Assembly: GCA_937861115.1 (NCBI GenBank)
Contig: CALMBD010000117.1
Span: 1-34,496 of the forward strand
Origin: an uncultured Bacteroidota bacterium
Lineage (GTDB): Bacteria; Bacteroidota; Bacteroidia; Chitinophagales; Saprospiraceae
Reading direction: 5' to 3'
DNA: 34,496 nt
The notes below the pieces were generated by a model. It was given only the letters and a program-made list of their open reading frames with translations, had not been told where the DNA came from and did no database searches. A program made the position numbers and the translations under genes. Below are positions 23,273-32,322 of this stretch, piece by piece; the first letter of the stretch is position 1; each line of letters starts with the position of its first letter.

Positions 23273-23299
23273 CGCGCACTGCGATTCCTACTTCCTTCT

Positions 23300-24715
23300 A
23301 TGACTGAAACAAAAACACTCGAAACCCGGCTCCAACGCATCGGCAGGGTAATACGCCAGGCTGTTCGCGGCGACGAGCAGGAGTTTACTACCGGCAGTAT
23401 CGACCGCGCTATTGTGCTGCTTTCCATCCCGATGATTCTCGAGATGGCCATGGAATCGCTTTTTGCCGTCGTAGATGCCTTTTTTGTGGCCAAAATCAGC
23501 ACAGAAGCCGTGGCCACCGTCGGCCTGACGGAGTCGATGCTGACGCTGGTATATTCCGTCGCTATCGGGCTGAGCGCCGCAGCAACCGCAATGGTGGCCC
23601 GGCGGGTGGGAGAGGGCAACCGCGAAGCAGCGGCCAAAGCAGGCGCACAGGTTATTTTGATCGCCTTGATCCTTTCCATCCTTATCGCTATCCCGGGCTA
23701 CTTTTTCGCAGATGACATCCTGCGCCTGATGGCCCGCGACCAGAGTGTAGCAGACAACGGCGCCGCCTTCACCAGGCTGATGCTCACGGCAAACCTGCCC
23801 ATCCTCCTGCTTTGGATGCTCAACGGTATCTTCAGGGGCGCCGGCGACGCCAGTACGGCCATGCGTGCGCTCTGGATCGCCAACGGCGTGAATATCGTGC
23901 TCGACCCCCTGTTCATTTTTGGTATCGGGCCTTTCCCGGAACTGGGGCTGCTGGGGGCCGGCGTAGCCACGACAATCGGCCGGTCATTAGGCGTTTGTTA
24001 CCAGTTGTGGCACCTGTTCCGGGTCGGAAAAATTGTAAAAATCCATCTGCAATACCTGAAGCCCCAACTGGATACGATCGGGCGGCTGCTCCGGCTCGCG
24101 GCAGGCAGCACGGGGCAGTATCTCATCGCTTCGGCCAGCTGGATTTTCATGATTTATATCCTTGGGCAAATCAGCAAGGAAGTGACGGCAGGCTACACCA
24201 TCGCCATTCGCATCGTGATATTTGCCCTTTTGCCCGCATGGGGGATGTCGAACGCGGCGGCCACGCTGGTGGGCCAAAACCTCGGCGCCGGACATGCCGA
24301 CCGGGCTGAAAAATCCGCCTGGCGGGCAGGTTTTTTCAACATGATCTTTTTGGCGTTTGTGGGTATGTTTTGCGTGATTGCCGCGCCGTTTTTGATAAAA
24401 CTTTTCACCCAGGAGCCAACTGTAGTGGAGGCGGGGGCGCTGGCCCTGCGCATTCTGGCAGGCGGCTACGTGTTCTACGGTTGGGGCATGATCCTGTCGC
24501 AAGCCATCAACGGTGCAGGCGACACACGTACGCCCACCTTATTGAATTTTATCTTCTTCTGGCTGGTGGAAACCCCGCTCGCGGCACTGCTTGCCCTGCA
24601 CTTGGGCTGGGGACAAACAGGCGTTTACTGGGCCATCGTCATCGCTGAATCCGGCATGGCACTCGCAGCGATATGGGTGTTTAAAAAAGGAAGGTGGAAG
24701 TTAGTGAAGGTGTAG
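23300..24715 (+). CDS. MATE-family efflux transporter
   Basis: A 471-residue, 12-TM multidrug and toxin extrusion protein made of two six-TM halves, exporting cationic drugs or metabolites in exchange for Na+ or H+. Landmarks are GSIDRAIVLLSIPMILEMAMESLFAVVD at the start, VATVGLTES, GLSAAATAMVARRVGEGNREAA in the first half, the matching GMSNAAATLVGQNLGAGHADRAEKSAW in the second half, and FRGAGDASTAMRAL/INGAGDTRTPTLLN as the internal repeat. The N-terminus carries about 35 cytosolic residues. The ATG at 23300 fits the promoter at 23265. The small lipoprotein gene follows after 45 bases and may be co-transcribed. Confidence 0.95.
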   Translation: MTETKTLETRLQRIGRVIRQAVRGDEQEFTTGSIDRAIVLLSIPMILEMAMESLFAVVDAFFVAKISTEAVATVGLTESMLTLVYSVAIGLSAAATAMVARRVGEGNREAAAKAGAQVILIALILSILIAIPGYFFADDILRLMARDQSVADNGAAFTRLMLTANLPILLLWMLNGIFRGAGDASTAMRALWIANGVNIVLDPLFIFGIGPFPELGLLGAGVATTIGRSLGVCYQLWHLFRVGKIVKIHLQYLKPQLDTIGRLLRLAAGSTGQYLIASASWIFMIYILGQISKEVTAGYTIAIRIVIFALLPAWGMSNAAATLVGQNLGAGHADRAEKSAWRAGFFNMIFLAFVGMFCVIAAPFLIKLFTQEPTVVEAGALALRILAGGYVFYGWGMILSQAINGAGDTRTPTLLNFIFFWLVETPLAALLALHLGWGQTGVYWAIVIAESGMALAAIWVFKKGRWKLVKV

Positions 24716-24760
24716 CGTTATTATCCGTTTTTTAAGTTCTTTGCAGGTAAAACACATGTT

Positions 24761-25120
24761 ATGCGTCCGTTTTTTACCCTACTCCTTCTGCTTTTTTTCT
24801 TTGGCTGCGGCCGGCAGGAAGCCTCCCGTTACGACAAAATAGCCCACGCCTATTGCGAATGCGCTGGCAAATTGGTCGAAATGAACCAAAAAGCGGAATC
24901 GCTGGCAAACACCCCGGACAGTACCGGCGCTTTTCAGGAAAACCTCCGGTTGATCCAGGATGAATACGAAAAAACAAAGACCTGCACGGCAACCATCATT
25001 GCCCAGTTTGGCAAGTTAAAAGCGGCGGAACTGGACTCGGTAAAACTGGCGCTTGGCATCGAAAAATGCCAGGCACTGTCCAAACAGGACGATCTGTTGC
25101 AGGAAATGCTCGGCGAATAA
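24761..25120 (+). CDS. Small Cys-rich lipoprotein, unknown function
   Basis: A 119-residue lipoprotein not assigned to a family. The signal is a short basic start and a very hydrophobic core (FFTLLLLLFFF) with lipobox FFGC. The mature part is helical and charged, with a C-E-C pair in YCECAGKL and further single cysteines (KTCTAT, EKCQAL). The helical Cys pattern resembles other small Bacteroidota lipoproteins of unknown role. It lies between the MATE gene and folB, with only 11 bases to folB, so it is probably in one transcript with folB. The ATG at 24761 directly precedes the signal sequence. Confidence 0.75.
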   Translation: MRPFFTLLLLLFFFGCGRQEASRYDKIAHAYCECAGKLVEMNQKAESLANTPDSTGAFQENLRLIQDEYEKTKTCTATIIAQFGKLKAAELDSVKLALGIEKCQALSKQDDLLQEMLGE

Positions 25121-25131
25121 ATATTGCGCTC

Positions 25132-25677
25132 ATGGCTCTGATATCACTGGAAGGAATGCGATTTCACGCCTATCACGGCGTGTACGAAGGCGAACAAACG
25201 CTCGGCTGCGAGTACGTGGTCGATGTGGTCGTCAACACGAATACCGAAAAAGCGGTCAAGGACGACAAGGTTGAACTGACGATGAATTACGAAACGATCT
25301 ACCATATCTGCCGTATGGAGATGGAGCAGCCGCGCAAACTGATTGAAACGGTGGTCGCGTCGATCGTGAAAAAAATGAAGTTCCAGTTTTCCGAAATGCA
25401 GGCGCTGCGGGTGCGGATCAGCAAACTCAACCCGCCGCTGGGCGGGCGCGTGCAGGCAGCGTGGGTGCAGGAAGAACATGATTTCATCAACGAATGCCCC
25501 CGCTGCAAAAAGAAGTTCATCAACTACGACTCCGGCGATTGCTGGCTGCGCTTCCCCAACCTGCACCCTGCCACCAAGGAAACCCTTCTGCGGCAATTCA
25601 ACGGCAAATGCCTGTGCGACGCCTGTCTAAAGTTTTATGTGGGAGATGTGCCGTCAACAGACCTGCGCAAGCCCTGA
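25132..25677 (+). CDS. folB: Dihydroneopterin aldolase FolB with C-terminal Cys-rich extension
   Basis: Residues 1-115 are a complete FolB, which converts dihydroneopterin to hydroxymethyl-dihydropterin in folate synthesis. Landmarks are LEGMRFHAYHGVYEGEQ with Glu21, MNYETIYHI with Tyr53 and VRISKLNPPLGG with catalytic Lys98. FolB is normally about 120 residues. Here about 60 extra residues follow, with six cysteines (C122, C125, C137, C160, C162, C165) in the order CPRC, GDCW, KCLCDAC, resembling the small 'cysteine-rich CWC' proteins and likely to bind zinc. The fusion is in frame with no stop. The ATG at 25132 is chosen because the upstream frame overlaps the lipoprotein gene. It ends 2 bases before the convergent mtaB stop. 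Confidence 0.92.
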   Translation: MALISLEGMRFHAYHGVYEGEQTLGCEYVVDVVVNTNTEKAVKDDKVELTMNYETIYHICRMEMEQPRKLIETVVASIVKKMKFQFSEMQALRVRISKLNPPLGGRVQAAWVQEEHDFINECPRCKKKFINYDSGDCWLRFPNLHPATKETLLRQFNGKCLCDACLKFYVGDVPSTDLRKP

Positions 25678-25679
25678 AG

Positions 25680-27035
25680 TCAGGAAAGTACCGGGTGACC
25701 CGCCAAGACCTCCGCAACACAGGCCTCCCCGTCGGCGGTCAGGTCGCCCAATAAAACAGGCGCAATGGTGTTGACCATGCCGGCCTCGAAAGGCATTTCC
25801 ACTTTTACATAATTGTCGGTGAACCCGCTCATCAGGTCCGGGTTTTTGTGCTGCTCCAGCAATACGGGACGCGTCGATCCGGTGTGCGCGGCGTAAAAAG
25901 CGCGGCGTTTCATTTCCGACAACCCGCGCAGGGCATGGTTGCGGCGTTTGCGCTCTTCCTGCGCCACCACGCCCTGCATATCTGCTGCGGGTGTATTGGC
26001 GCGTTCCGAGTAGGTGAACACGTGCAGGTACGACACATCGAGGTCCTGCAAAAAACGATAGGTCTCCAGAAAATCGGCTTCCGTTTCACCGGGAAAACCG
26101 ACGATTACGTCGCAACCGATACAGGCATGCGGCATCAGGCGTTTGATCGTCGCCACCCGTTCGGCATACAGGTCGCGGCGGTAACGGCGGCGCATGTCGC
26201 GCAACTGCTTGTCGTTGCCCGACTGCAGCGGCACATGAAAATGCGGCATAAAACGCCTGCTTTCGGCTACAAAGGCGATGACCTCGTCGGTCAGCAGGTT
26301 GGGTTCGATGCTGCTGATGCGGAAACGGTCCAGTTCATCGATCGCGTCCAATGCACGGATAAGGTCGATGAACAGCGCCTCTTTTTTGGGCTTCATGCCC
26401 TCGATCACGGCCGTCCCGTTGCCGAAATCGCCGAGGTTTACACCCGTCAGCACGATTTCCCGGGTGCCCATGGCGGCGATCTGCCGGGCATTGGCCACGA
26501 CGTTTTCTACCGTATCGGAACGGCTCGCGCCACGCGCCATGGGAATGGTGCAAAACGAACATTTGTAATCGCAGCCGTCCTGCACCTTCAAAAAAGAGCG
26601 CGTGCGGTCGCCAAAGGAAAACGAGGCAGAAAAAGTATTCACATCGCGCACTTCGCCGGCATGCACCATGCCTTTGCCTTGTGCCTTGGACAAATCGTCG
26701 ACGTAATCGAGGATGCGGAATTTTTCACCCGCGCCCAGTACCAGGTCCACACCGGGTATGTCGGCAATTTCCTGCGGCTTCAACTGGGCGTAGCAGCCCG
26801 TCACCACCACGAATGCGCCGGGATGGCGGCGCAACGCCTGCCGGACGATCTTTTTGCATTCCTTGTCTGCCTGCTCGGTTACGGAGCAGGTATTGAGCAC
26901 ATAGATATCGGCGCCGTCGTCAAATTTCACCGGAAGATAGCCGCTGCCCTCGAAGAGCCGCGCCAGGGCGGAGGTCTCCGAATAGTTCAGCTTGCAGCCG
27001 AGGGTGTGAAAAGCGACAGTGCGCGGTGTGGCCAT
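25680..27035 (-). CDS. mtaB: tRNA t6A37 methylthiotransferase MtaB
   Basis: A radical SAM methylthiotransferase that converts t6A37 to ms2t6A37 in tRNAs reading ANN codons. The 451-residue protein has the N-terminal UPF0004 domain with three cluster cysteines (C14 in TLGCKLN, C50 in LNTCSVT, C81 in VTGCYAQ), the radical SAM motif C155-x3-C159-x2-C162 (GCDYKCSFCTIP) and a C-terminal TRAM-like strand domain. TLGCKLNYSE and ARGASRSD separate it from MiaB and RimO. The frame runs up to 27116, but the ATG at 27035 is the conserved start and lies 88 bases after an exact -7 element. The preceding PagL-like gene is on the same strand, 109 bases upstream. Confidence 0.94.
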   Translation of the reverse strand: MATPRTVAFHTLGCKLNYSETSALARLFEGSGYLPVKFDDGADIYVLNTCSVTEQADKECKKIVRQALRRHPGAFVVVTGCYAQLKPQEIADIPGVDLVLGAGEKFRILDYVDDLSKAQGKGMVHAGEVRDVNTFSASFSFGDRTRSFLKVQDGCDYKCSFCTIPMARGASRSDTVENVVANARQIAAMGTREIVLTGVNLGDFGNGTAVIEGMKPKKEALFIDLIRALDAIDELDRFRISSIEPNLLTDEVIAFVAESRRFMPHFHVPLQSGNDKQLRDMRRRYRRDLYAERVATIKRLMPHACIGCDVIVGFPGETEADFLETYRFLQDLDVSYLHVFTYSERANTPAADMQGVVAQEERKRRNHALRGLSEMKRRAFYAAHTGSTRPVLLEQHKNPDLMSGFTDNYVKVEMPFEAGMVNTIAPVLLGDLTADGEACVAEVLAGHPVLS

Positions 27036-27123
27036 TTTATTCCGGTTATTGATTGCTCCCTTTGACACACGCCGGTTAATGGTTGATCCTAACCACCGTA
27101 TCGGTGTAGTGAACAAAGGGCCG

Positions 27124-27131
27124 CAAAAATA
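27124..27131 (-). promoter_or_regulatory. -7 promoter element for mtaB
   Basis: Minus-strand reading TATTTTTG, an exact TAnnTTTG match 88 bases before the ATG at 27035 and just after the stop of the PagL-like gene, which makes mtaB a separate transcription unit. Confidence 0.5.
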
Positions 27132-27144
27132 CGGACTTTTTCGC

Positions 27145-28263
27145 TTAAAAAGCCAGCCCTGCGTTCATGGAAATATACTCGGCAGTTGCCGCATGGGCCT
27201 TAAGGGCAACGCCCATATGTGGTTTTAATTCCGTTTTGAACAAGGCCGGGAAATAGTACCGAATGGTCAGTTTGCTGTACTGGCGTTTGAAGACGTATTG
27301 GTTGAACGAACCGCCTACGTAGGCGCCCATCTGCAATTGAATGCCGAAGTTGCCAAAAAGAAATTCATCGGCAACAAAGAGCGCCAGCCTGGTGGCGCCT
27401 TTGCGGGCCTCCGCTTCGTTCTCAAAGTCCGCAATTTGTTGTCCGAATACAAAAACCGCTTTGTTGAACTCGTAATCGACGCCCAGCAGCGCCCGGTTTA
27501 CCTTGTTGAAACTGAAATAACCTGCAACCGAGGCCGTCCGGATCGGGTATTTCGGACCATCAAAAACAGCGTATTCAATGAAGGCCATGCCCCCCTGTAT
27601 TGTGGCGCCCCAGCGTCTGCCGGCCTTTTTTTCGCTTGCCGCGGGGACAAAATCCTTTTCACGCACCGGCTTCGGCGACCACGATATCCCCGCATAACCG
27701 GAAGGCAGGTTGATGCCGTAGTTGGGCAACGCCGCGGCCCCGTTGGAAAAGTGGGTCAGGCCCGCGCCCGCGTGTACACGCAGGTGGTCGCTGAGGCGCA
27801 GTTCGCCGCCGAGCCGGAACTGGGTGATGTTGTTCCAGTGCGAGCCGATGGCGTTCTGTCCGGGGTTTTCAAAGTAATCATATGGATTGCTCACCCAGGC
27901 CAGGCCCGTGCCCAGGCGGAAAAAAGCCGTAAAAATACCGCTGCGGAAGATGGGGATGGACAGGTTGGGCAGCAGGCCGTATCCGTCGCCATGCGAGCCG
28001 GCGCCAAAATGCATATGCACCACCGACACCCCGAAAACGGGATACCGCTGCCACTGATGCCAGTCGCGGCGGCCGTTTGTCTGGAACCTCAGGCCGAGTT
28101 CCTGCCCCCATTGCAGGGCGCCGGTTTGGGTGGTGAGTTTTGGGGTGTGGCGCCAGATGGCGCCGAGGTGCCCGGATGTCTCAACCGACATTTGTGCAGC
28201 AACGGTACCCAGCCACAAACAGGTCAGGGCGGTCAGCCAGTTATTTTTTCTGCAATTCTTCAA
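27145..28263 (-). CDS. PagL-like lipid A 3-O-deacylase (acyloxyacyl hydrolase family)
   Basis: A 372-residue outer-membrane beta-barrel protein. The signal peptide is WLTALTCLWLGTVAAQ. The body alternates strands and ends in Leu-Ala-Phe. The motif GLTHFSNGAAALPNYGIN carries the His-x-Ser-Asn of the PagL active site, so hydrolysis of the ester-linked 3-acyl chain of lipid A is the likely reaction. The length is roughly double that of Pseudomonas PagL, as commonly seen in Bacteroidota homologues. There is no ATG near the signal peptide: the frame is open to a GTG at 28314, but TTG at 28263 gives Lys-Asn-Cys-Arg-Lys directly before the hydrophobic core and is my choice. It overlaps the upstream gene by 23 bases, implying translational coupling. 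Confidence 0.72.
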   Translation of the reverse strand: MKNCRKNNWLTALTCLWLGTVAAQMSVETSGHLGAIWRHTPKLTTQTGALQWGQELGLRFQTNGRRDWHQWQRYPVFGVSVVHMHFGAGSHGDGYGLLPNLSIPIFRSGIFTAFFRLGTGLAWVSNPYDYFENPGQNAIGSHWNNITQFRLGGELRLSDHLRVHAGAGLTHFSNGAAALPNYGINLPSGYAGISWSPKPVREKDFVPAASEKKAGRRWGATIQGGMAFIEYAVFDGPKYPIRTASVAGYFSFNKVNRALLGVDYEFNKAVFVFGQQIADFENEAEARKGATRLALFVADEFLFGNFGIQLQMGAYVGGSFNQYVFKRQYSKLTIRYYFPALFKTELKPHMGVALKAHAATAEYISMNAGLAF

Positions 28264-29674
28264 TTTTATCGAGGAGCCACTTCTTGGGTGTGGTGGAAGA
28301 TACAGCCATGACACGCTGCTGAAAAGCGGCTATGGCAGCGGGATTGGAGGTGTCGAGCGTCGTCAGTTTTTTCACAAAATTCAGGAAACTGTTGTACTCC
28401 CGTTTCAGGGATTTGGACATAACCTTGTTGCGCCGCAGGAAAATGCGGAAACTGTCGATCAGCGAGTCGAGTGCGAGGTATTCTCCGAGTTCATAGTAGG
28501 TGCGCAGCAGGATAAGTTTGGAACCCAGTGAATATACCACATCGCTGTATTCGACATTGCGCAGCAGTTCGATGACCTTGTCGTATTTCCTTTGGTGCGA
28601 ATACAGGTTGGCAAGATTGAACGTACGCGCATTTTCCCTAATTCCCGAAGGCAGGCACTCTGAGTATTCCTGAATAAAGTTTTCCGCCCATTCAAATTCT
28701 CCCACCCGCAGGCTTATGGTGATCATGTTTTTGAATACCCCTTCTGACAACTGGCCGTTCTCGAGCAGGATACCGAGGTTAATAATGCTTTGAAAAAGAC
28801 TGAAAAAGACCTGGTAATAATCCGTTTTACCCTGGTTGACTTTAAATGCGCAGTAATTCTGTGCGATGTAATAACATTCCCGCAAATCCTCCTTGGTCAG
28901 CTTGTCCGCATATTTTTCGAGGTTTTTTAGCAGGTGCCTGAAGTGCTGTTCTTCGTCCGGTTCAGTCAGGCAAAGAATTACATCCTGATAAATCGAAACC
29001 AGCGGCAGGTCGGAAAACGGGGACTGGCGGATGTAGTCCCAAAAACCGGGAATGACCAGCAGCTCCTGCTGTGTCGACCGAAATCCCCTGAAAATCAGCC
29101 AGGCAACATAAAATTTCAGTTTCTGAACGACATAAAAATAATCCAGCGATTGATCGGCAGGCAATAATTTGTTCATGAAATCTGCCGTAGCCACCACCTT
29201 GGATGCTCGGTTATACACATTCCAGTGCATCCTGAACTGCGATAAATAATACCAGGTAGACTGTCCGGGCGCGGCATCGAGCTGTCTCCTGATCTGGCGT
29301 TCCACGCCGGAAAGATGTTTTTGTAATTCGGGCTTTTCCAGCACCTGTTGCAATTCAAGTGCTTCAGACAGCGCATCCTGTCTGCGCGCCTCTTCAGTCA
29401 GAAAATGCATAGCCAGTTGGCCTAACTCCGACGAAATACGCCGCATATGCGCATTGTCAAACTTTTTTCCAGGGTAAAGCGCCTTCCACACACCCTGTTT
29501 ATCCAGCTTCATTTCAAGATTATCTTCCGTCCGCAGCGCAGTATTGAGCAGCCCAAAAAGCCGCACCAGATCCTCCTGTTCATTGAAATAAGGGGAAAGC
29601 AAAAACTTCCGGAACCGGTTGAGTTCGTACTTTGAAAAGGTCCGGAGCAGAGACACAAGTTTTTCGCTTACCAT
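28241..29674 (-). CDS. Helical repeat protein of unknown function
   Basis: A 477-residue cytosolic-looking protein with no signal peptide or TM segment. It is almost wholly alpha-helical with TPR-like helix pairs (for example ENARTFNLANLYSHQRKYDKVIELLRNVEY and LLRTYYELGEYLALDSLID). The N-terminus, VSEKLVSLLRTFSKYELNRFRKFLLSPYFN, is distinctive and looks like a conserved module. I do not recognise a named family. It may be a scaffold; no catalytic motif is visible. Its stop overlaps the PagL-like gene by 23 bases, so the two are probably translated from one message. The promoter was not found; the 208 bases between it and the divergent T9SS gene lack an exact TAnnTTTG. Confidence 0.75.
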   Translation of the reverse strand: MVSEKLVSLLRTFSKYELNRFRKFLLSPYFNEQEDLVRLFGLLNTALRTEDNLEMKLDKQGVWKALYPGKKFDNAHMRRISSELGQLAMHFLTEEARRQDALSEALELQQVLEKPELQKHLSGVERQIRRQLDAAPGQSTWYYLSQFRMHWNVYNRASKVVATADFMNKLLPADQSLDYFYVVQKLKFYVAWLIFRGFRSTQQELLVIPGFWDYIRQSPFSDLPLVSIYQDVILCLTEPDEEQHFRHLLKNLEKYADKLTKEDLRECYYIAQNYCAFKVNQGKTDYYQVFFSLFQSIINLGILLENGQLSEGVFKNMITISLRVGEFEWAENFIQEYSECLPSGIRENARTFNLANLYSHQRKYDKVIELLRNVEYSDVVYSLGSKLILLRTYYELGEYLALDSLIDSFRIFLRRNKVMSKSLKREYNSFLNFVKKLTTLDTSNPAAIAAFQQRVMAVSSTTPKKWLLDKIEELQKK

Positions 29675-29882
29675 ACGCTAAAATAGATTTCCCCTAAAAG
29701 GGCATTTTAACACGCTGTAAATCAAATTTTTAGTTAAGAACCATACCAAAAATTTTCCCGGCAAGTTATTGAAAATGTCTTTGAACTTCCTCCGGAAATT
29801 GCTAACCTTTGTAGAATCAAAATGTTCTGTAACCCAACGAACCGCCGTATCATCCTGTCTTGTGAAAATAACGAACAAAAAT

Positions 29883-32210
29883 ATGCACGGTAACCGCTAC
29901 ACTTTTGACTGGAAAATTGCTGCCGTCTTATTTGCGTCTATACTGACTGCCGCAAAATTGTCCGCCCAATGTGAAAGGGTGGGTTGGGTAGTATCTGTTA
30001 CCCCGGACTGCGGGGCCAAGATCATCGATCTGGACAACGGCAATATCCTGAAGGCAGTCGCCGGCACAGACGACCTGACCGGCAATCAGACCATCCGATT
30101 TTCTGCTGCCGCTGCAACAATACCGGCCGGGTGCACCTCCGAAGGGCTGGAAGTGGTGAAACTGACCTGTGTATCGGATACACTTCCCTGTGAGGCGAAG
30201 TTTACCCACGCTACCAGCAACGTCAACTCCTTCAATCTTACCTTCGATGCCGATGTATACGATCCTTCTACCCAAACCTGCAAATGGGATTTTGGCGACG
30301 GCGCTACAGCAGAAGGGAAAACGGTGCAACACACCTTTCCCTATGAAGGTTTTTTTACGGTTTGCCTCTCTGTTTCAGATAGTTACGGGTGCTCGTCGGA
30401 ACTGTGCAAGGATATTTTTGTAAGCGCCCAAAATCCCAACTGGTGCGATCACGACATTTACGTAACGGCGATCGGCAATCAGTTGTATGGCAAGGTATTC
30501 GCTACCGCGAACACGACGGGGGTACTGAATTCTGTCAAATGGTTCGACAGCAAGTCGAACCAGATACTGGCAGAGACACCCAATTTCACGTATCAACTCC
30601 CCGGAAAAGGCACCTATCTGATTTGCGCTCAATATACCGTTGTTGATTCGGTCAGCGGCGCCACTTGTACCACTACCCGTTGCCGGCAGATTACACTGGC
30701 CGAACCGGGTTGTATTAATCCGGCCATCACGGTCGGTGTAAGCAATAATTGCCCGTCGCTGTACGCTCCGGTATGTGGTTGCGATGGATTTACCTACGGG
30801 AATGAATGCGAGGCCATGACTTCGGGTGTTTCGACCTGGTGGGCCGGCGAATGCGGCGCCAGTAGCGGCGCCTGTGTGGCCGATCTCAAGATCGATCTGG
30901 TCAATGCCAATCCCGACGACGGATACACTTTTAGATTTACCAACCTTTCCGCAGGTGATTTCGCCTATCTCCAGCTTGATTTTGGAGACGGCAGTCCGCT
31001 GGTAGAATTGTCGCAATGGGACACCCTGACCCACTTTTACGAAGTGGAGGGTATTTACCGGACCAACCTCACAGCCTGGAAAACCAACGGTTGTGTATCG
31101 TCTGTTACCCGCCTGCTCATTACAGATACCTACAGCATGTGCCCGGGCAACCTGCCTGCCGGAACCGACTATGTGATGCCCGGCGACGCAAACGGCGACT
31201 TGAAAGCCAATGTATACGACTTGCTCAACCTGGGGCTTGGTTATGCCACGATCGGAGCGCCGCGCCCCAATGCAACGACGGCATGGACGCCCCAATTTGC
31301 CCCAAACTGGCAGGAGTCTGTCATAACCGGCGTGAATTTTAAACACCTGGACTGCGACGGAGACGGAAAAATTCTCGATTTCGACGCCGATCCGATCGAA
31401 CAACACTACCTCCCGATAGACACCACGGATATTGCGTGGACGCCCGGTTTGCCGAAGGTTCGGGTGAAATTTACCGATGATACAATCTATATCAACCCCA
31501 ACAACCCTCAAAGCCTGATCGAGTTCAGCGCTGATGTATTTGTGGGCAGTACCAGCGTACCCGTCCTGAATTTGTTTGGCCTGGCCTTCACCCTGCGGTA
31601 CCCTGAGTTTATCAACCACGACCCCGAAACGTTTTATTATTCCGACCTGATGGGCTCCAATACCCATTGCCTCTTCATGGCAAAGGATAATTATGCCACC
31701 AAGCAACTGGATATGGGTTTTGCCCGAAAAAACGGACAAAGCGTAAACGGGCACGGCCGTGTTGCCAAGATCAATTTCTCTACTGATTTTATCATCATTG
31801 TAGATGTGATCGACCGGGCAGAAAACAGCGGGCTTATTCCCATCACCATACCTGTCCAAGGCATTAGAGCCATCGATGCCCAGGGAAACGTCAAAGAACT
31901 CTCTGTCCCGCTTGAACTGGATACTATCTGGGTGAAAATGGTACAGACGACCCCGGCAAGCGAGCCCGCGTTTGGTCAACACGTCGTTGTTTTCCCCAAT
32001 CCGGCGAGCGATGTCGCCACTGTTTTTACCGGCGACCTGGAAGTAGAGCAGATCGAGGCCATTAATGCATTGGGACAAACCATACATACCCTCTTGCCTT
32101 CGGCCGGCCGGAGCACACAACTGAATGTTGGCAACTGGCAGGAAGGCTTCTACACCTTGCGTATTCAAACCACTTCCGGCGCTGTCGAACGGCGTCTGAT
32201 CGTGAAATAA
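29883..32210 (+). CDS. Secreted T9SS protein with PKD, Kazal and dockerin-like modules
   Basis: A 775-residue exported protein. Signal peptide 1-29 (WKIAAVLFASILTAAKLSAQ). PKD domain 1 at about 130-180 (CKWDFGDGATAEGKTVQHTF). A Kazal-type inhibitor domain at about 290-325 (CPSLYAPVCGCDGFTYGNEC, six Cys in the expected order). PKD domain 2 at about 345-415 (LDFGDGSPLVEL). A dockerin-like region at about 430-505 (MPGDANGDLKANVYDLLNLG; DCDGDGKILDFDAD). A cohesin-like beta region follows, then a T9SS type A sorting domain over the last 70 residues (VVFPNPASDVATV ... GFYTLRIQT ... RRLIVK). The frame continues upstream to 29769, but only the ATG at 29883 puts the signal peptide at the N-terminus. 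Likely surface-attached; the Kazal domain suggests binding or inhibition of serine proteases. Confidence 0.9.
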   Translation: MHGNRYTFDWKIAAVLFASILTAAKLSAQCERVGWVVSVTPDCGAKIIDLDNGNILKAVAGTDDLTGNQTIRFSAAAATIPAGCTSEGLEVVKLTCVSDTLPCEAKFTHATSNVNSFNLTFDADVYDPSTQTCKWDFGDGATAEGKTVQHTFPYEGFFTVCLSVSDSYGCSSELCKDIFVSAQNPNWCDHDIYVTAIGNQLYGKVFATANTTGVLNSVKWFDSKSNQILAETPNFTYQLPGKGTYLICAQYTVVDSVSGATCTTTRCRQITLAEPGCINPAITVGVSNNCPSLYAPVCGCDGFTYGNECEAMTSGVSTWWAGECGASSGACVADLKIDLVNANPDDGYTFRFTNLSAGDFAYLQLDFGDGSPLVELSQWDTLTHFYEVEGIYRTNLTAWKTNGCVSSVTRLLITDTYSMCPGNLPAGTDYVMPGDANGDLKANVYDLLNLGLGYATIGAPRPNATTAWTPQFAPNWQESVITGVNFKHLDCDGDGKILDFDADPIEQHYLPIDTTDIAWTPGLPKVRVKFTDDTIYINPNNPQSLIEFSADVFVGSTSVPVLNLFGLAFTLRYPEFINHDPETFYYSDLMGSNTHCLFMAKDNYATKQLDMGFARKNGQSVNGHGRVAKINFSTDFIIIVDVIDRAENSGLIPITIPVQGIRAIDAQGNVKELSVPLELDTIWVKMVQTTPASEPAFGQHVVVFPNPASDVATVFTGDLEVEQIEAINALGQTIHTLLPSAGRSTQLNVGNWQEGFYTLRIQTTSGAVERRLIVK

Positions 32211-32230
32211 GGATTACCTGTATCCTGTTG

Positions 32231-32297
32231 AAAATGCCTTTCCGGCCGGGTTTGCCTGAGAAAACGACCTGAACCCGGAAAGGCATTTTTGTTTTTT
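32231..32297 (+). terminator. Rho-independent terminator of the Kazal/PKD gene
   Basis: AAAATGCCTTT and CCGGGTT in the left arm pair with AACCCGG and AAAGGCATTTT on the right, with a four-base CCGG bulge. T-rich sequence follows (TTTTTGTTTTTT). It begins 20 bases after the stop at 32210. Confidence 0.85.
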
Positions 32298-32322
32298 CGG
32301 GAAACGCCGTTGTTTTGTCGTG

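Noticed and set aside
29769-29882. 38-codon upstream extension of the Kazal/PKD protein
   Set aside because: It would bury the signal peptide 38 residues inside the protein.
30375-32168. 597-codon open frame antisense to the Kazal/PKD gene
   Set aside because: The sense strand has a signal peptide, known domains and a T9SS end; the antisense product has none.
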